Positions 53,160-62,441 are shown, numbered from the stretch's first letter. The stretch: 64,000 nt of DNA from Vibrio coralliirubri (GCF_024347375.1 NZ_AP025471.1:620001-684000); one strand, 5' to 3'. A program made the numbers and translations. Notes: generated by a model from the sequence alone, not told the origin.

Positions 53160-54535
53160 TACGCAGCAGTCCCAACTGGTGAAACTACAGCTTTTGATTC
53201 AACCGTTTTTTCTGCCTGCTCAGCCACAAGGCCAATACCTTGTTTCTCAAGAATATTGCGAATATTTTCAGCCTGAGTGCTAAGAATATTGTGTGCTAAT
53301 AGCAGAGGCATTGCTGCAACAAGACCAAGTACGGTTGTTACCAGCGCCATCGAAATACCACCCGCCATCACTTTAGGGTCGCCATTACCAAACTGTGTGA
53401 TTACTTGGAATGTTTCGATCATGCCGGTTACGGTACCTAGAAGACCCAACATTGGGGCAAGTGCTGCTAGAAGTTTTAGCATAGATAAGCCTTTCTCTAG
53501 GTGAGTCTGCTCATCCACTACCGCTTCTAAAAGTCGTAGCTCTAGTGCTTCAACGGTTTGGTTTTGCTCTTTATTGTAAACCGCAAGAACACGACCTAGA
53601 GGGTTATCACCCGCTTGCTCTGGGTTCTTAAGTTGAGCGCGAATTTTCTGGCGAGCGATAGCCAAAGAAATACCACGAACTAATGCGATGATTACGCCTA
53701 TAGCCAACAATCCAAGAATCACTTTACCAACCACACCACCCGCTTGAAGGCGATCAGTTAGGCTTGGTGTTAGCGCTAGTTGCTCTAGCATGAACCCACG
53801 AGAAGGATCGACAACCACGTTAGACACGTCGCCATTCGCTAATGTAGATAGCGATGCTAAAGTTGGACCATTCGATGGTTGTTTCAGATACGCAATCGCA
53901 TCTTCACGCTGAGTGTTCCAGCTAACATAGCCTTGGTCTGTTATTAGGCCGATTGAACCTAAGCGATAAGCGTCGACAGTTTGTGTATTGCCTTCACCAT
54001 TGATGAATGCAATTTGAGATTTGCTAAGCTCAGAGCTCGCTTGGATCTGTTCAACCATGCTCATCCACAAACCGGTCAGCTGTGGCATTGAAGGCAGTGA
54101 TTTAGCATCAATGATTTGATCGACAGTTGCCGTGTGTTCAGCGCGGTCAACACTATTCACGGTTGAGCTAAGCTCTGCGCCGAGTTCTTTTGCGTTTTGA
54201 CGAACGACACCGAACAGCTCGCCTAAGCTACCGGTTTCTAAACGCAGTTTCTCTTCTAAGCGAGCAAGCTTGTTTTCGTTATCACTGAAGGTTTGAGTCA
54301 GAACATCTGTCGCACCTTGGATAGACGTACGTTTCGCTTCAAGCTGAGCTTTGATCGCTTTCAGTTCTTGTTCTGTCTTTTTGAAATCAGCTTCACGCAC
54401 TACGTTGTGAGAAGCTTGAGTTCGACTCTCTGATTTTGCTTTATTAACTAGCTGAGCCGTCGTGTCTGATGCAGAGAAAGCAGAAAATGAAATAGACGTA
54501 ATGCAAAGCAATGCTGCTAATGGCTTTAAGTTCAT
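53159..54535 (-). CDS. ttpC: TtpC: large MotA/TolQ/ExbB-like protein of the TonB cluster
   Basis: 458 residues. Signal peptide (1-22), then a long periplasmic coiled-coil part (residues 25-130: EADFKKTEQELKAIKAQLEAK, in pieces) and a globular region, then a C-terminal ExbB-like channel with LLAALAPMLGLLGTVTGMIETF. TtpC is required with ExbB2/ExbD2/TonB2 in Vibrio, and is a marker of these clusters. One-base overlaps (TAATG) couple it to the genes on both sides. Confidence 0.92.
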   Translation of the reverse strand: MNLKPLAALLCITSISFSAFSASDTTAQLVNKAKSESRTQASHNVVREADFKKTEQELKAIKAQLEAKRTSIQGATDVLTQTFSDNENKLARLEEKLRLETGSLGELFGVVRQNAKELGAELSSTVNSVDRAEHTATVDQIIDAKSLPSMPQLTGLWMSMVEQIQASSELSKSQIAFINGEGNTQTVDAYRLGSIGLITDQGYVSWNTQREDAIAYLKQPSNGPTLASLSTLANGDVSNVVVDPSRGFMLEQLALTPSLTDRLQAGGVVGKVILGLLAIGVIIALVRGISLAIARQKIRAQLKNPEQAGDNPLGRVLAVYNKEQNQTVEALELRLLEAVVDEQTHLEKGLSMLKLLAALAPMLGLLGTVTGMIETFQVITQFGNGDPKVMAGGISMALVTTVLGLVAAMPLLLAHNILSTQAENIRNILEKQGIGLVAEQAEKTVESKAVVSPVGTAA

Positions 54536-55314
54536 TACTTAACCTCCGCAACAGTTAAAGAAACAGGTAAAGTAATTAGGCTTGGCGCCGCTTGTTGGCT
54601 TGCAATGTCGTAAGCTTTATCTAGCTCAGATTTCATTGAAGAATCTAGCTCTTGCCACTGATTTTGTGTTTGATTCCAAGACCAGTATTGGCTGCCATTT
54701 AAGTTACGAGCCACCAAAGAGATACGACCTAGGTGCAACACGTCTGCTTCAATCGTTCTGTCGCTGCTCAATGCAACACGGCCTTGGTAAGCACCGAGCT
54801 TGATGCCGTAGTCCATCTCGATTTGGTAAGCTTCTAGGATACGACGATACTTCTCAGCATCACTCACATCTGCACGAGTCATCATTGCTTGCAGCTTTTC
54901 AACTCTTTCAAGACGTTGCTCTTTCCTGATTGGCACATCTTGCTCAACTAACTGCTGAAGGCCATCAATCATCTGGTACATCAAAGGCACAACACCTTGA
55001 CGTGTGTATTTGATCTCGTCGATCTGCCCTTCAATGCTCTGAGCTTCTTGATTCTGGCTCTCAACCAATGCAGCAAGGTGATCGTGATAGATTTCTAGAT
55101 TTTTCACTTCTTCTTGCAGACGCTCAATCTCAGCTTGCAGCATTAACGTCGCTTGTGAGCTTTTGTCAATAACCTTTTGGCTCGAAGCCGACGCGTTATT
55201 GGTCTTGTTTTGAATTGATTGAGCTTGATCCAAGCTGTTTGCCATAGAAGACGTTGCAACCAAACTGATGGCAAGCGCTAGGCTAGTTTTTAAAAGATTC
55301 ATAATTGTAGTCAT
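54535..55314 (-). CDS. DUF3450 protein, first gene of the TonB cluster
   Basis: 259 residues. Signal peptide (to SSMA), then an extended coiled coil (about 45-115, LQAEIERLQEEVKNLEIYHDHL in pieces) and a C-terminal domain with ALSSDRTIEADVLHLGRISLVARN and YWSWNQTQNQWQ. DUF3450 proteins stand before TtpC in Vibrio TonB2/3 clusters and probably act with TtpC in the periplasm. A Fur box lies 33 bp upstream. Confidence 0.88.
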   Translation of the reverse strand: MTTIMNLLKTSLALAISLVATSSMANSLDQAQSIQNKTNNASASSQKVIDKSSQATLMLQAEIERLQEEVKNLEIYHDHLAALVESQNQEAQSIEGQIDEIKYTRQGVVPLMYQMIDGLQQLVEQDVPIRKEQRLERVEKLQAMMTRADVSDAEKYRRILEAYQIEMDYGIKLGAYQGRVALSSDRTIEADVLHLGRISLVARNLNGSQYWSWNQTQNQWQELDSSMKSELDKAYDIASQQAAPSLITLPVSLTVAEVK

Positions 55315-55346
55315 TTACTATAGAAGAAGGTCAAATGAATTTTATT

Positions 55347-55365
55347 GATAAGCACTCTCATTATC
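55347..55365 (-). promoter_or_regulatory. Fur box upstream of the DUF3450-ttpC-exbBD-tonB operon
   Basis: On the minus strand GATAATGAGAGTGCTTATC matches the 19-bp consensus GATAATGATAATCATTATC at 14-15 positions. It lies about 33-51 bp before the DUF3450 start. Confidence 0.75.
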
Positions 55366-55480
55366 ATTAAAAGTCACTCTCATTACTAGGGATATTTTTA
55401 CTGAATAGCAGAATCACGAAAGGGGAAAGCCGAAACTTTCCCCTTAGTATTTAGGCTAACAATAGTACCCTACTAACAAA

Positions 55481-57577
55481 TTAGTATTTTACCTGTAAAG
55501 TCGCCATGTAGTTACGGCCTTCGCCAATTACTACGTCTTCAGCAAACTGGTGTTTTGAAGACGTTGAACCGCCACCCGCTAGGTATTCTTTATCAAATAC
55601 GTTCTCGACTGTTAGACGCGCTACGAAATCAAGAGAATCGTCGTACTTAAGCGTGTATGCAGCACCCATATCTACACGAGCGTAGCCGTCTTTCTTGAAT
55701 GTGTTCGCGCTATCACCGTAACGAGAACCTTCGTAGATAAGACCTAGGTTCACATCCACTTCGTTTGTTGCTGCATAAGTAGACCAAACGCTTGCTGCAA
55801 ACTCAGGTACGTCTACAGGACGGTTACCTTCATATGTTTCATGGTTCGTGATTTCAGCATCTAAGTACATTGCAGAACCAGACATTGAGAAGCGCTCTGA
55901 AATAAAGCCTTGTGCGGCTAGCTCAGCACCACGGTGAACTTGTTCACCACCTTGTGTCTTCGTCCAATCGCCTGATGAAGTGTCTTCTACATCCATTGAG
56001 ATGTTTTCTTGGGTAATATCGAATACCGCACCAGAAACGAATAGACGTTCGTCCATCAGTTCCCACTTAGTACCGACTTCGTAAGACACGCCCGTTGCTG
56101 CGTCAAGAAGTTCGCCATCGTTGGTGTAGTTGCGGCTTCCGCTAGAAACAACACCTTGTGGTTCGAAACTTTCAGAGTAAGAAGCGTAGATACTACCGTT
56201 TGATGCTGGGTGGTAAATCAGGCCAAGCTTAGGCGCTACGTTTTCTTCTGCTACGCCATCACTTACTTTACGGTCGAAACGAGCACCCGCAAGAACTTGC
56301 CATTCATCATTGATAGTAATCAAATCTTGGATGTAGAAGCCCCAAGTATCGTAAGTACTCATCTTACCTAGCGATGTTGGACCCACTGACGGCGCTGGTA
56401 CTGTTGCATCTGGTGCGTATTCAGCGCTGCTGAAGCGATCCATACCACGGTAATAGCTGTAGCCTAACCAGTTAGCACCGAATAATAGTTGGTGCTCTGT
56501 GCCCGCAAGATCAGCGGTTGTTGTTAGATCAACGTAAGCCGTTCTGAAACGCCATTTATCATGACGGTAGTTACCGCCTTGAGTCACGGTGCCCGTACCA
56601 TCAGGATTCATATTTGAAAAGCTTGGGTAGCTTTCCATATCGATACGCTCGAAATCTTGGTAGTTGAAACCTGTTTTTAAAGACCATGTGTCAGTCAGGT
56701 TAGCAGCAATATCAAAACCAACATTCTCAACATCATTCTCGATCTGTGACCACTGTGCATCCCAGATGTGCTTGTCGCTACCTACTCGGTTGCCGTCTAG
56801 CGTGTATAAAGCGCCAGAATCTACGCTACCTTCGTCGTTAGTTTTGTCGTAATGAACAGAAACTGTCACGTCTTCATTTACATCGTAATCAACGAATACA
56901 CCACCAACAAAACGTTCTGTTTGTGGTTCAGTTCCGTCACCATAAGTTCTCCAAGAGCCGTAGCTTTCTTTAGATAGAATCGCGCGACCACGTAGAGTTT
57001 CTGCATCGTTCAAAGCGCCACTTACGTCTACCGTCGTACGAGAATGGTCATTAGAACCAATATCTTGGCTAACACTTACTTGCGTATCGTAAGTTGGTTT
57101 TTTGCTTACCATGTTGATCAAACCACCTGGTGCAGAAATACCGTAAAGAAGACCAGAAGGTCCTTTAAGTACTTCAACACGCTCTAGCAGTTCGATTGGT
57201 TGACGGTAGTGAGACCAATGTTGCTGGCCGTTTTTAAGGAAGCCCGAAGAGCTTTCTACCGAGAAACCACGTAGAGAAAAACGTTCACGGTTACGGCTTG
57301 TACCGCCAGCACTTACACTCGCGTCATTTTTAAGCACGTCACCAAGCGTTGTTGCACGCTGTTCATCGATGATTTGCTCATCGATTACTGAAACTTGTCC
57401 CGGAGTCTCTAATTGAGTCGCCTCCATTCGCATTGCTGTTGTGTTCGTGTCGGCTTTATAACCGTAGTCACGACCTTCAACAACCATATGCTCGTCTGTT
57501 TTTACTGTTTCTGCCAATACTGCTGGTGAAGCTAATACCGCGCCGATCACTAAAGCCAATGGGCTCTTTGAAAACAT
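55481..57577 (-). CDS. TonB-dependent siderophore receptor
   Basis: 698 residues. Signal peptide (1-22, to VLA), a TonB-box-like DEHMVVEG near residue 28-35, the plug domain (QLETPGQVSVIDEQII, LGDVLKNDASVSAGG, GFSVESSSGFLKNG, VEVLKGPSGLLYG) and a 22-strand barrel ending in YMATLQVKY. No N-terminal signalling domain, so no FecR-type control. The FhuE/FpvA-like hydroxamate or mixed class fits best; the ligand is unknown. It lies upstream in the same orientation as the TonB operon, with its own Fur box. Confidence 0.93.
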   Translation of the reverse strand: MFSKSPLALVIGAVLASPAVLAETVKTDEHMVVEGRDYGYKADTNTTAMRMEATQLETPGQVSVIDEQIIDEQRATTLGDVLKNDASVSAGGTSRNRERFSLRGFSVESSSGFLKNGQQHWSHYRQPIELLERVEVLKGPSGLLYGISAPGGLINMVSKKPTYDTQVSVSQDIGSNDHSRTTVDVSGALNDAETLRGRAILSKESYGSWRTYGDGTEPQTERFVGGVFVDYDVNEDVTVSVHYDKTNDEGSVDSGALYTLDGNRVGSDKHIWDAQWSQIENDVENVGFDIAANLTDTWSLKTGFNYQDFERIDMESYPSFSNMNPDGTGTVTQGGNYRHDKWRFRTAYVDLTTTADLAGTEHQLLFGANWLGYSYYRGMDRFSSAEYAPDATVPAPSVGPTSLGKMSTYDTWGFYIQDLITINDEWQVLAGARFDRKVSDGVAEENVAPKLGLIYHPASNGSIYASYSESFEPQGVVSSGSRNYTNDGELLDAATGVSYEVGTKWELMDERLFVSGAVFDITQENISMDVEDTSSGDWTKTQGGEQVHRGAELAAQGFISERFSMSGSAMYLDAEITNHETYEGNRPVDVPEFAASVWSTYAATNEVDVNLGLIYEGSRYGDSANTFKKDGYARVDMGAAYTLKYDDSLDFVARLTVENVFDKEYLAGGGSTSSKHQFAEDVVIGEGRNYMATLQVKY

Positions 57578-57684
57578 GTCCTTTACTCCGTTTTTATTCT
57601 TTTAGACGAGCACTTTGTTATTTATTCGATGTGCTCGCTGAACCGTTTCCGGTACCACTGAATTATTCCGAGAGAGAATATAAG

Positions 57685-57699
57685 TGATAACCATTACCA
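57685..57699 (-). promoter_or_regulatory. Fur box of the siderophore receptor gene
   Basis: TGATAACCATTACCA fits the 7-1-7 palindrome TGATAAT-N-ATTATCA at 12 of 14 positions, about 110 bp before the receptor start. Confidence 0.75.
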
Positions 57700-58012
57700 T
57701 TTGCATTAAATTTACATTCTTTGCATTCGTAAAGTTTTGTAAAGGCGTGTCGGAGATTCGTTTTTATAAAGTTAAACAAAACCAATTCAATACAGATGGT
57801 TAGAGAGCATTTACGCTAAAAAGTGGTTATCGACGTCAAATCTTTTGAAACAGCGTTATTAGCTCGGCCTATTTAAGATGGCCAGATTGATAAGAAAATT
57901 GTCTCTTCTTATTTACTACCTTTGAAACGGCGGCTTTATGTATAAAACTCTCGATAAATGTAAATTTATGGTGAATTGTTTTGTTTTATTTTGTTTAATT
58001 GACGGAATTATC

Positions 58013-58028
58013 AGTGATTTTGATCACA
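58013..58028 (+). promoter_or_regulatory. CRP-binding site upstream of the symporter gene
   Basis: AGTGA-N6-TCACA (consensus TGTGA-N6-TCACA) with one mismatch, centred 116 bp before the ATG. It would place the symporter under carbon-source control. Confidence 0.7.
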
Positions 58029-58136
58029 TCTATAATTCCAAACTCATTTTTTGTTTTTCGATTTGAACAACCGACTGCTAATCTCCTGCTCACTTTGAAA
58101 AGGTATCAAAGTTATAAATAATAAGGAGTGTTCTAA

Positions 58137-59441
58137 ATGAATACCAAGAAACCTATGTCTCTGACTGGTCGAGTAATCCTCGGTATGGTCGTAGGTATAT
58201 TAACGGGATTTGCCATTCAATCCCTTTTTGCAGACAGCGGATTTGTTAACAACTACATCGTTAACGGACTCTTTGAAGTAGGCGGACAAATCTTTGTCGC
58301 CAGTTTAAAAATGCTTGTTGTGCCTCTAGTCTTCGTTTCACTAGTGTGCGGTACAAGTTCTCTTAAAGACTTATCAACTCTTGGCCGTATGGGTGGCAAA
58401 ACGCTTGCACTTTATATCGGTACTACTGCCGTTGCCATCACTCTAGCATTAACTATCGGTAACCTGTTCCAACCTGGAGCTGGTGCGGATCTTACTGCTG
58501 CGAGCTCTTTCAAATCAGCGGATGCCCCTTCTTTGGGCCAAGTTATCATCGACATGTTCCCAACCAACCCTATTCAGGCGATGGCTGAGGGCAAAACGTT
58601 ACAAGTTATCGTATTTGCAGTGTTGTTTGGTATCGCAATCAGTGCGGCGGGCAAACCCGGTGAACGTATCGCTGCAGTTTTCTCTGATCTAAACGAAGTG
58701 ATCATGAAGCTAGTTGCGCTACTAATGAACCTTGCTCCTTACGGCGTATTCTTCTTGATGGCGAAACTGTTCTCTGGCCTTGGCTTAAGTGCAATTTGGA
58801 ACCTAGCAGAATACTTCTTAGTGCTTACTGGTACCCTACTGTTGCATGGCTTGGTGACTTACAGTGCGATGCTTAAAGGATTCACAGGTCTTAGTCCGAT
58901 TACGTTCCTACGTAAGATGGAAGATGCAATCATGTTTGCATTCTCAACGGCATCTTCGAACGCAACAATTCCAGTAACAATGGAAACAGCTAAGAACCGC
59001 ATGGGCGTAGACAACAAAGTCGCTTCTTTCACAGTACCACTAGGTGCAACTGTGAACATGGACGGCACTGCAATCATGCAAGGTGTTGCGACGGCGTTTA
59101 TCGCGCAAGCGTACAACATCGACCTTTCAATGGGTGATTACCTAATGGTTATCCTAACGGCGACACTGGCGTCTGTTGGTACTGCAGGTGTCCCTGGTGT
59201 TGGTCTTGTTATGCTAGCGATGGTATTGAACCAAGTTGGTCTACCGCTTGAAGGTATTGCTCTAATCATGGGTGTTGACCGCCTTCTTGATATGATTCGT
59301 ACCGCTGTAAACATAACAGGTGATAGTGCCGTATCTATCATCGTTGCTAAGTCTGAAGGCGCTCTAGACGAGTCTCGCTTCAACGACCCAGCAGCAGGTG
59401 AGAAAGAAGAAGAAGTTAAGCTAGCTCGCCAACAGGCATAG
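58137..59441 (+). CDS. Dicarboxylate/amino acid:cation symporter (DAACS, GltP/DctA-like)
   Basis: 434 residues with the eight-helix plus two-hairpin fold of the family. Key parts are visible: FSTASSNATIPVTMET (hairpin 1), PLGATVNMDGTAIMQG (helix 7), and the hairpin 2 and helix 8 region VGTAGVPGVGLVMLA with MGVDRLLDMIRTAVNITGD. The NMDGT motif and TAVNITGD Asp suit glutamate/aspartate as substrate, with Na+ or H+. The ATG follows AAGGAG. The C-terminal tail is charged (EKEEEVKLARQQA). Confidence 0.92.
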   Translation: MNTKKPMSLTGRVILGMVVGILTGFAIQSLFADSGFVNNYIVNGLFEVGGQIFVASLKMLVVPLVFVSLVCGTSSLKDLSTLGRMGGKTLALYIGTTAVAITLALTIGNLFQPGAGADLTAASSFKSADAPSLGQVIIDMFPTNPIQAMAEGKTLQVIVFAVLFGIAISAAGKPGERIAAVFSDLNEVIMKLVALLMNLAPYGVFFLMAKLFSGLGLSAIWNLAEYFLVLTGTLLLHGLVTYSAMLKGFTGLSPITFLRKMEDAIMFAFSTASSNATIPVTMETAKNRMGVDNKVASFTVPLGATVNMDGTAIMQGVATAFIAQAYNIDLSMGDYLMVILTATLASVGTAGVPGVGLVMLAMVLNQVGLPLEGIALIMGVDRLLDMIRTAVNITGDSAVSIIVAKSEGALDESRFNDPAAGEKEEEVKLARQQA

Positions 59442-59522
59442 TCTCGCTTATCTGATGCTCTTGTCTTCAAGCTCAGGCGTAATTAATGGCTACGCCTAGC
59501 CCATACCAAAGCGCATAAAGAA

Positions 59523-59553
59523 AAACGCCACTGCAGATGCAGTGGCGTTTTTT
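59523..59553. terminator. Terminator of the symporter gene
   Basis: Stem AAACGCCACTGCA/TGCAGTGGCGTTT (59523-59535 with 59538-59550) with T-run; A-run on the other side makes it bidirectional. Confidence 0.92.
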
Positions 59554-59626
59554 ATTGGGTATCGCTTAAGTCAGTAAAACTGAGTTGGGACAATTATCTA
59601 TTTAGCCTTCTTCTCAATAGAGAAAG

Positions 59627-61012
59627 CTAATCACCGATTGGGAACATCAAGTTCACTCTCAATCCCCCACCTTCTCTATTCTCAGCAGTTACATGTCCAT
59701 TCATCACACCCATCGCTTCTTTAACTATCGCAAGGCCTAGACCGTAACCGCCAGACTGTTTGTCTCGGGCTGATTCTATTCGTGTAAACGGGTCGAATAT
59801 ACCTGCAATCTTGTTATCAGGAATGCCATCACCGTCATCTTCTACAGATATGACACTGTAACGTTTATCTATGACCTGTTCATATGTAGTCACGACAACA
59901 TGAGCGTTCTCACCCGCGTATTTAATGGCATTCCCGACCAAGTTACCAATCACTCGAAGCAGTAGCCTCTCATCGACGTTCACCATTGATGTCGGCGTCT
60001 CTAGGGAGCCAATCAAAGTTTGATTCGGTTTTAAATCGTTTTGCATCTGCGCGATCAACATTGAACAATAGTGCTCAAGGTGCATTAAGCTTAACTTGGA
60101 GTCATAGCGAGAGGTTTCTAAGCGGCTAAATTCAAGTATCTCACCCACCAGCTTGTTCATCTCTTCTGTTTCATTTTCCATTCGTTCTAGCAAACCAATG
60201 CTTTTATCATCAACCTTGCTGCGCAGCAGGTGCAGTGCGAGGTTTTGCCTTGCTAATGGCGTTCTTAACTCGTGTGACACATCACGAATCAAACGACGTT
60301 GCTTTTCAGCCAGAGATTTAATCTCAAAGGTCATATGATCAAAATCGTGTGCGAGCTCGTTGAATTCTCGCGTGGTGGAATTTAACTCCGACACCACACT
60401 GACCGTAAAGTCACCTTGAGCCAGTCTGCGGCTCGCTTCTCTCAATCGATCCAACGGTTGCTGCAGGCTTTTGGCCATAATAATTGAGAACAGAGACAAA
60501 ACGACCAATGCAATCAAAGCTTTAAGCATATAGGAGTATGGGGCAAAAGATTTTGCAGGGTGAAACTGGTGCGGTAGTTGGATAACCAGTGTTTTACCAT
60601 TATCTAGTGGCAGACCGAAGATCGGTTTACTAACACGATCACTAAGTTGGTGATCTAACGTTCTTAAGTATTTGAGCTTAAATTCAAAATGCGGGTGCAT
60701 GTGACGATGTGTGATCGGGCGATTGTCTTTGTCGATGACGAACAGATAATACTGCTGAGCATTGCCCCAGTCCGCGAGTTCATCCATGTCCCCTTCTTCA
60801 ATCAACACATTCGCTTGATAAGCAAGGTCGAGCATTTCCGCTTTTACCGATTCTGGCACTTTAAGCAGCGCTTTCATCAAGGCTCTTTCTGCTACCCCTT
60901 GCAGGATCAAAATACTCACCAAAATGACGGTCAGGTAACTGAACAGTTGGAAAGTGAGTCCCTCTTTACGCTTAGTAATAAAATCAGGGCAACGCAGCAG
61001 TTTTTTACTCAT
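59627..61012 (-). CDS. Sensor histidine kinase (OmpR-family partner, CpxA/PhoR-like layout)
   Basis: 461 residues. Membrane helices near 22-42 and 160-181 enclose a periplasmic sensor of about 115 residues containing the His-rich TKRKEGL-distal segment THRHMHPHFEFK. HAMP domain follows (about 181-235). The phosphoacceptor is His247 in RDVSHELRTP, then the ATPase domain with GNLVGNAIKYAGEN, DDGDGIP and GGYGLGLAIVKE. The stimulus is unknown; the histidines might sense metal or pH. It overlaps its regulator gene by four bases. Confidence 0.92.
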   Translation of the reverse strand: MSKKLLRCPDFITKRKEGLTFQLFSYLTVILVSILILQGVAERALMKALLKVPESVKAEMLDLAYQANVLIEEGDMDELADWGNAQQYYLFVIDKDNRPITHRHMHPHFEFKLKYLRTLDHQLSDRVSKPIFGLPLDNGKTLVIQLPHQFHPAKSFAPYSYMLKALIALVVLSLFSIIMAKSLQQPLDRLREASRRLAQGDFTVSVVSELNSTTREFNELAHDFDHMTFEIKSLAEKQRRLIRDVSHELRTPLARQNLALHLLRSKVDDKSIGLLERMENETEEMNKLVGEILEFSRLETSRYDSKLSLMHLEHYCSMLIAQMQNDLKPNQTLIGSLETPTSMVNVDERLLLRVIGNLVGNAIKYAGENAHVVVTTYEQVIDKRYSVISVEDDGDGIPDNKIAGIFDPFTRIESARDKQSGGYGLGLAIVKEAMGVMNGHVTAENREGGGLRVNLMFPIGD

Positions 61013-61674
61013 GCTCCTACCGACTCTAGGTAACTGTAACCTTTACCACGAACGGTTTTAATATGTTGTTTAGACAAACCGGCCTGAACGAGCTTTCTAC
61101 GTATATTGCTGATATGCATATCTAAATTACGATCGAAGGGACACAGCTCTTTCTTGAGTACATGGATTTGCAGATCAGATTTGGACACAACAATACCGTC
61201 ATTTTTAACTAAGTAATCAAGCAAGTCTTTTTCAGTGCCGGTTAATGGCAAACGAGAGAGTTGTTCACACAAGCCGTGATTAGACGAAGCTAAAGATTGT
61301 CTTTGGCGTTCAAAACCCACTCGGCGCAAGATCACCTTAATACGGGTTAAGAGTTCAGGAACATTGAAAGGTTTAGCAATGTACTGGTCGGCTCCAGCTT
61401 GGTAGCCATCGAGCATTGAGGCATCGTCGTTAAGCGCGGTTAGCATAAGAATGGGAGTAGCAAAACGCTGACAAATACGCCTTGCTACTTGAATGCCGCT
61501 TAGGTTCGGAAGCATTACATCGAGTAGAACCAAATCGACAGGATGAGTTTGAATAAACTCAAGCGCGGATTCACCGCAATGAACAGTATCAACGTGATAC
61601 CCCTCATTTTCTAACACTTCACCCAATAACTCACACAACTGAATATCATCATCAACAACTAAAACGCGAGACAT
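61009..61674 (-). CDS. OmpR-family response regulator
   Basis: About 221 residues from ATG 61674. Receiver domain with VVDDD, phosphoacceptor in LVLLDVMLPNLSG and Lys in QYIAKPFN; C-terminal winged helix with LPLTGTEKDLLDYLV and RGKGYSYLE. Upstream gene of the regulator-kinase pair. Targets cannot be told; the symporter beside it is convergent, not divergent. Confidence 0.92.
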   Translation of the reverse strand: MSRVLVVDDDIQLCELLGEVLENEGYHVDTVHCGESALEFIQTHPVDLVLLDVMLPNLSGIQVARRICQRFATPILMLTALNDDASMLDGYQAGADQYIAKPFNVPELLTRIKVILRRVGFERQRQSLASSNHGLCEQLSRLPLTGTEKDLLDYLVKNDGIVVSKSDLQIHVLKKELCPFDRNLDMHISNIRRKLVQAGLSKQHIKTVRGKGYSYLESVGA

Positions 61675-61754
61675 TACACACACCGATAAATAAGAACTGT
61701 TTGCATTCTAATTATCGTTATTATTGATTTCAATTATAAAGTGCTCGATTTCCT

Positions 61755-62228
61755 CTATAGAAGAAAATCTTTTTCAATCGGTACAAATTTTGAGGCAGAA
61801 TCGATAAGATTTTGAGCAGTTAATCCCGGAACACCATACACTTCAACAGGTTTGCCAAAACGCTCTTTGATTCGCTCTACAAGGATTTCGAAGTCACCGT
61901 CTCCCGATACCAAAACAATCGTATCAACCGTCTCAGCAAGTTCTATCGCGTCTAACGCAATACCCACATCCCAGTCGCCTTTTGCACTGCCATCTCGACG
62001 CTGAATAAACGGCTTTAATTTCACATTAAAACCCACACCACGAAGGATATGGTGAAATTGACGCTGCTTGGGATCTTGGCTTGAGATTGCGTAAGCATTA
62101 GCTACAACAACGTTACGCCCTTCCGTGGCAACATACCAAAACTGGTTATAGTCGAAGTTAGAACGGTATTTGTCGCGCGTCGTGTAGTAAACGTTCTGAA
62201 CGTCGACCAAAATTGCTATGTTTTCCAT
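61755..62228 (-). CDS. NYN domain protein (LabA/DUF88 family)
   Basis: 157 residues, the PIN-like NYN fold: acidic metal residues in ILVDVQNVYY, GDWDVGIALDAIE and LVSGDGDFEILV. Such proteins are expected to be Mg-dependent RNA nucleases. Standing alone, it has no extra domain. Upstream there are degenerate 20-22-bp iterated repeats (62321-62400), interrupted 180 bp away by an ISNCY-like element. Confidence 0.9.
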   Translation of the reverse strand: MENIAILVDVQNVYYTTRDKYRSNFDYNQFWYVATEGRNVVVANAYAISSQDPKQRQFHHILRGVGFNVKLKPFIQRRDGSAKGDWDVGIALDAIELAETVDTIVLVSGDGDFEILVERIKERFGKPVEVYGVPGLTAQNLIDSASKFVPIEKDFLL

Positions 62229-62320
62229 AAATTCATACCTTTAGATTTTCCGTATACCCTATTCTATTCAATTGTAAAATGCGAGTCGCTTTACTCAATA
62301 AAAATGAACCTGCCAGCTAT

Positions 62321-62400
62321 CGTTAACGTAAACCTAATATCTTTAGCGTAAAGCTAAGTGTCTTTAACGTAATCCTAACTATGCTTATTGTAAGTGTTAG
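62321..62400. repeat. Degenerate iterated repeats upstream of the NYN gene
   Basis: Three clear copies and one weak copy of a 20-22-bp unit around TTWRCGTAA-N-CCTAA: starts near 62321, 62341, 62362 and 62384. Helical-turn spacing suggests a multi-site binding region or an iteron-like element. Confidence 0.55.
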
Positions 62401-62441
62401 AGCAATTTAGTAATGTCCGGTTTGAGCCATTTTAAAATGTC

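Larger units (their letters stand above)
57578..58136. other. Divergent region between the receptor and symporter genes
   Basis: 559 bp with no gene. The left part has the Fur box of the receptor (57685-57699), the right part the CRP site (58013-58028) and symporter ribosome site. The middle (57730-57990) is A/T-rich with no pattern I can name. Confidence 0.6.

Noticed and set aside
55420..55445. Rho-independent terminator after the siderophore receptor
   Set aside because: A 10-bp stem AAGGGGAAAG/CTTTCCCCTT is present but is not followed by a T-run on the minus strand, so read-through into the TonB operon is possible.
62284..62400. CRISPR array
   Set aside because: The repeats are short, degenerate and contiguous with no unique spacers, and no cas genes are present.
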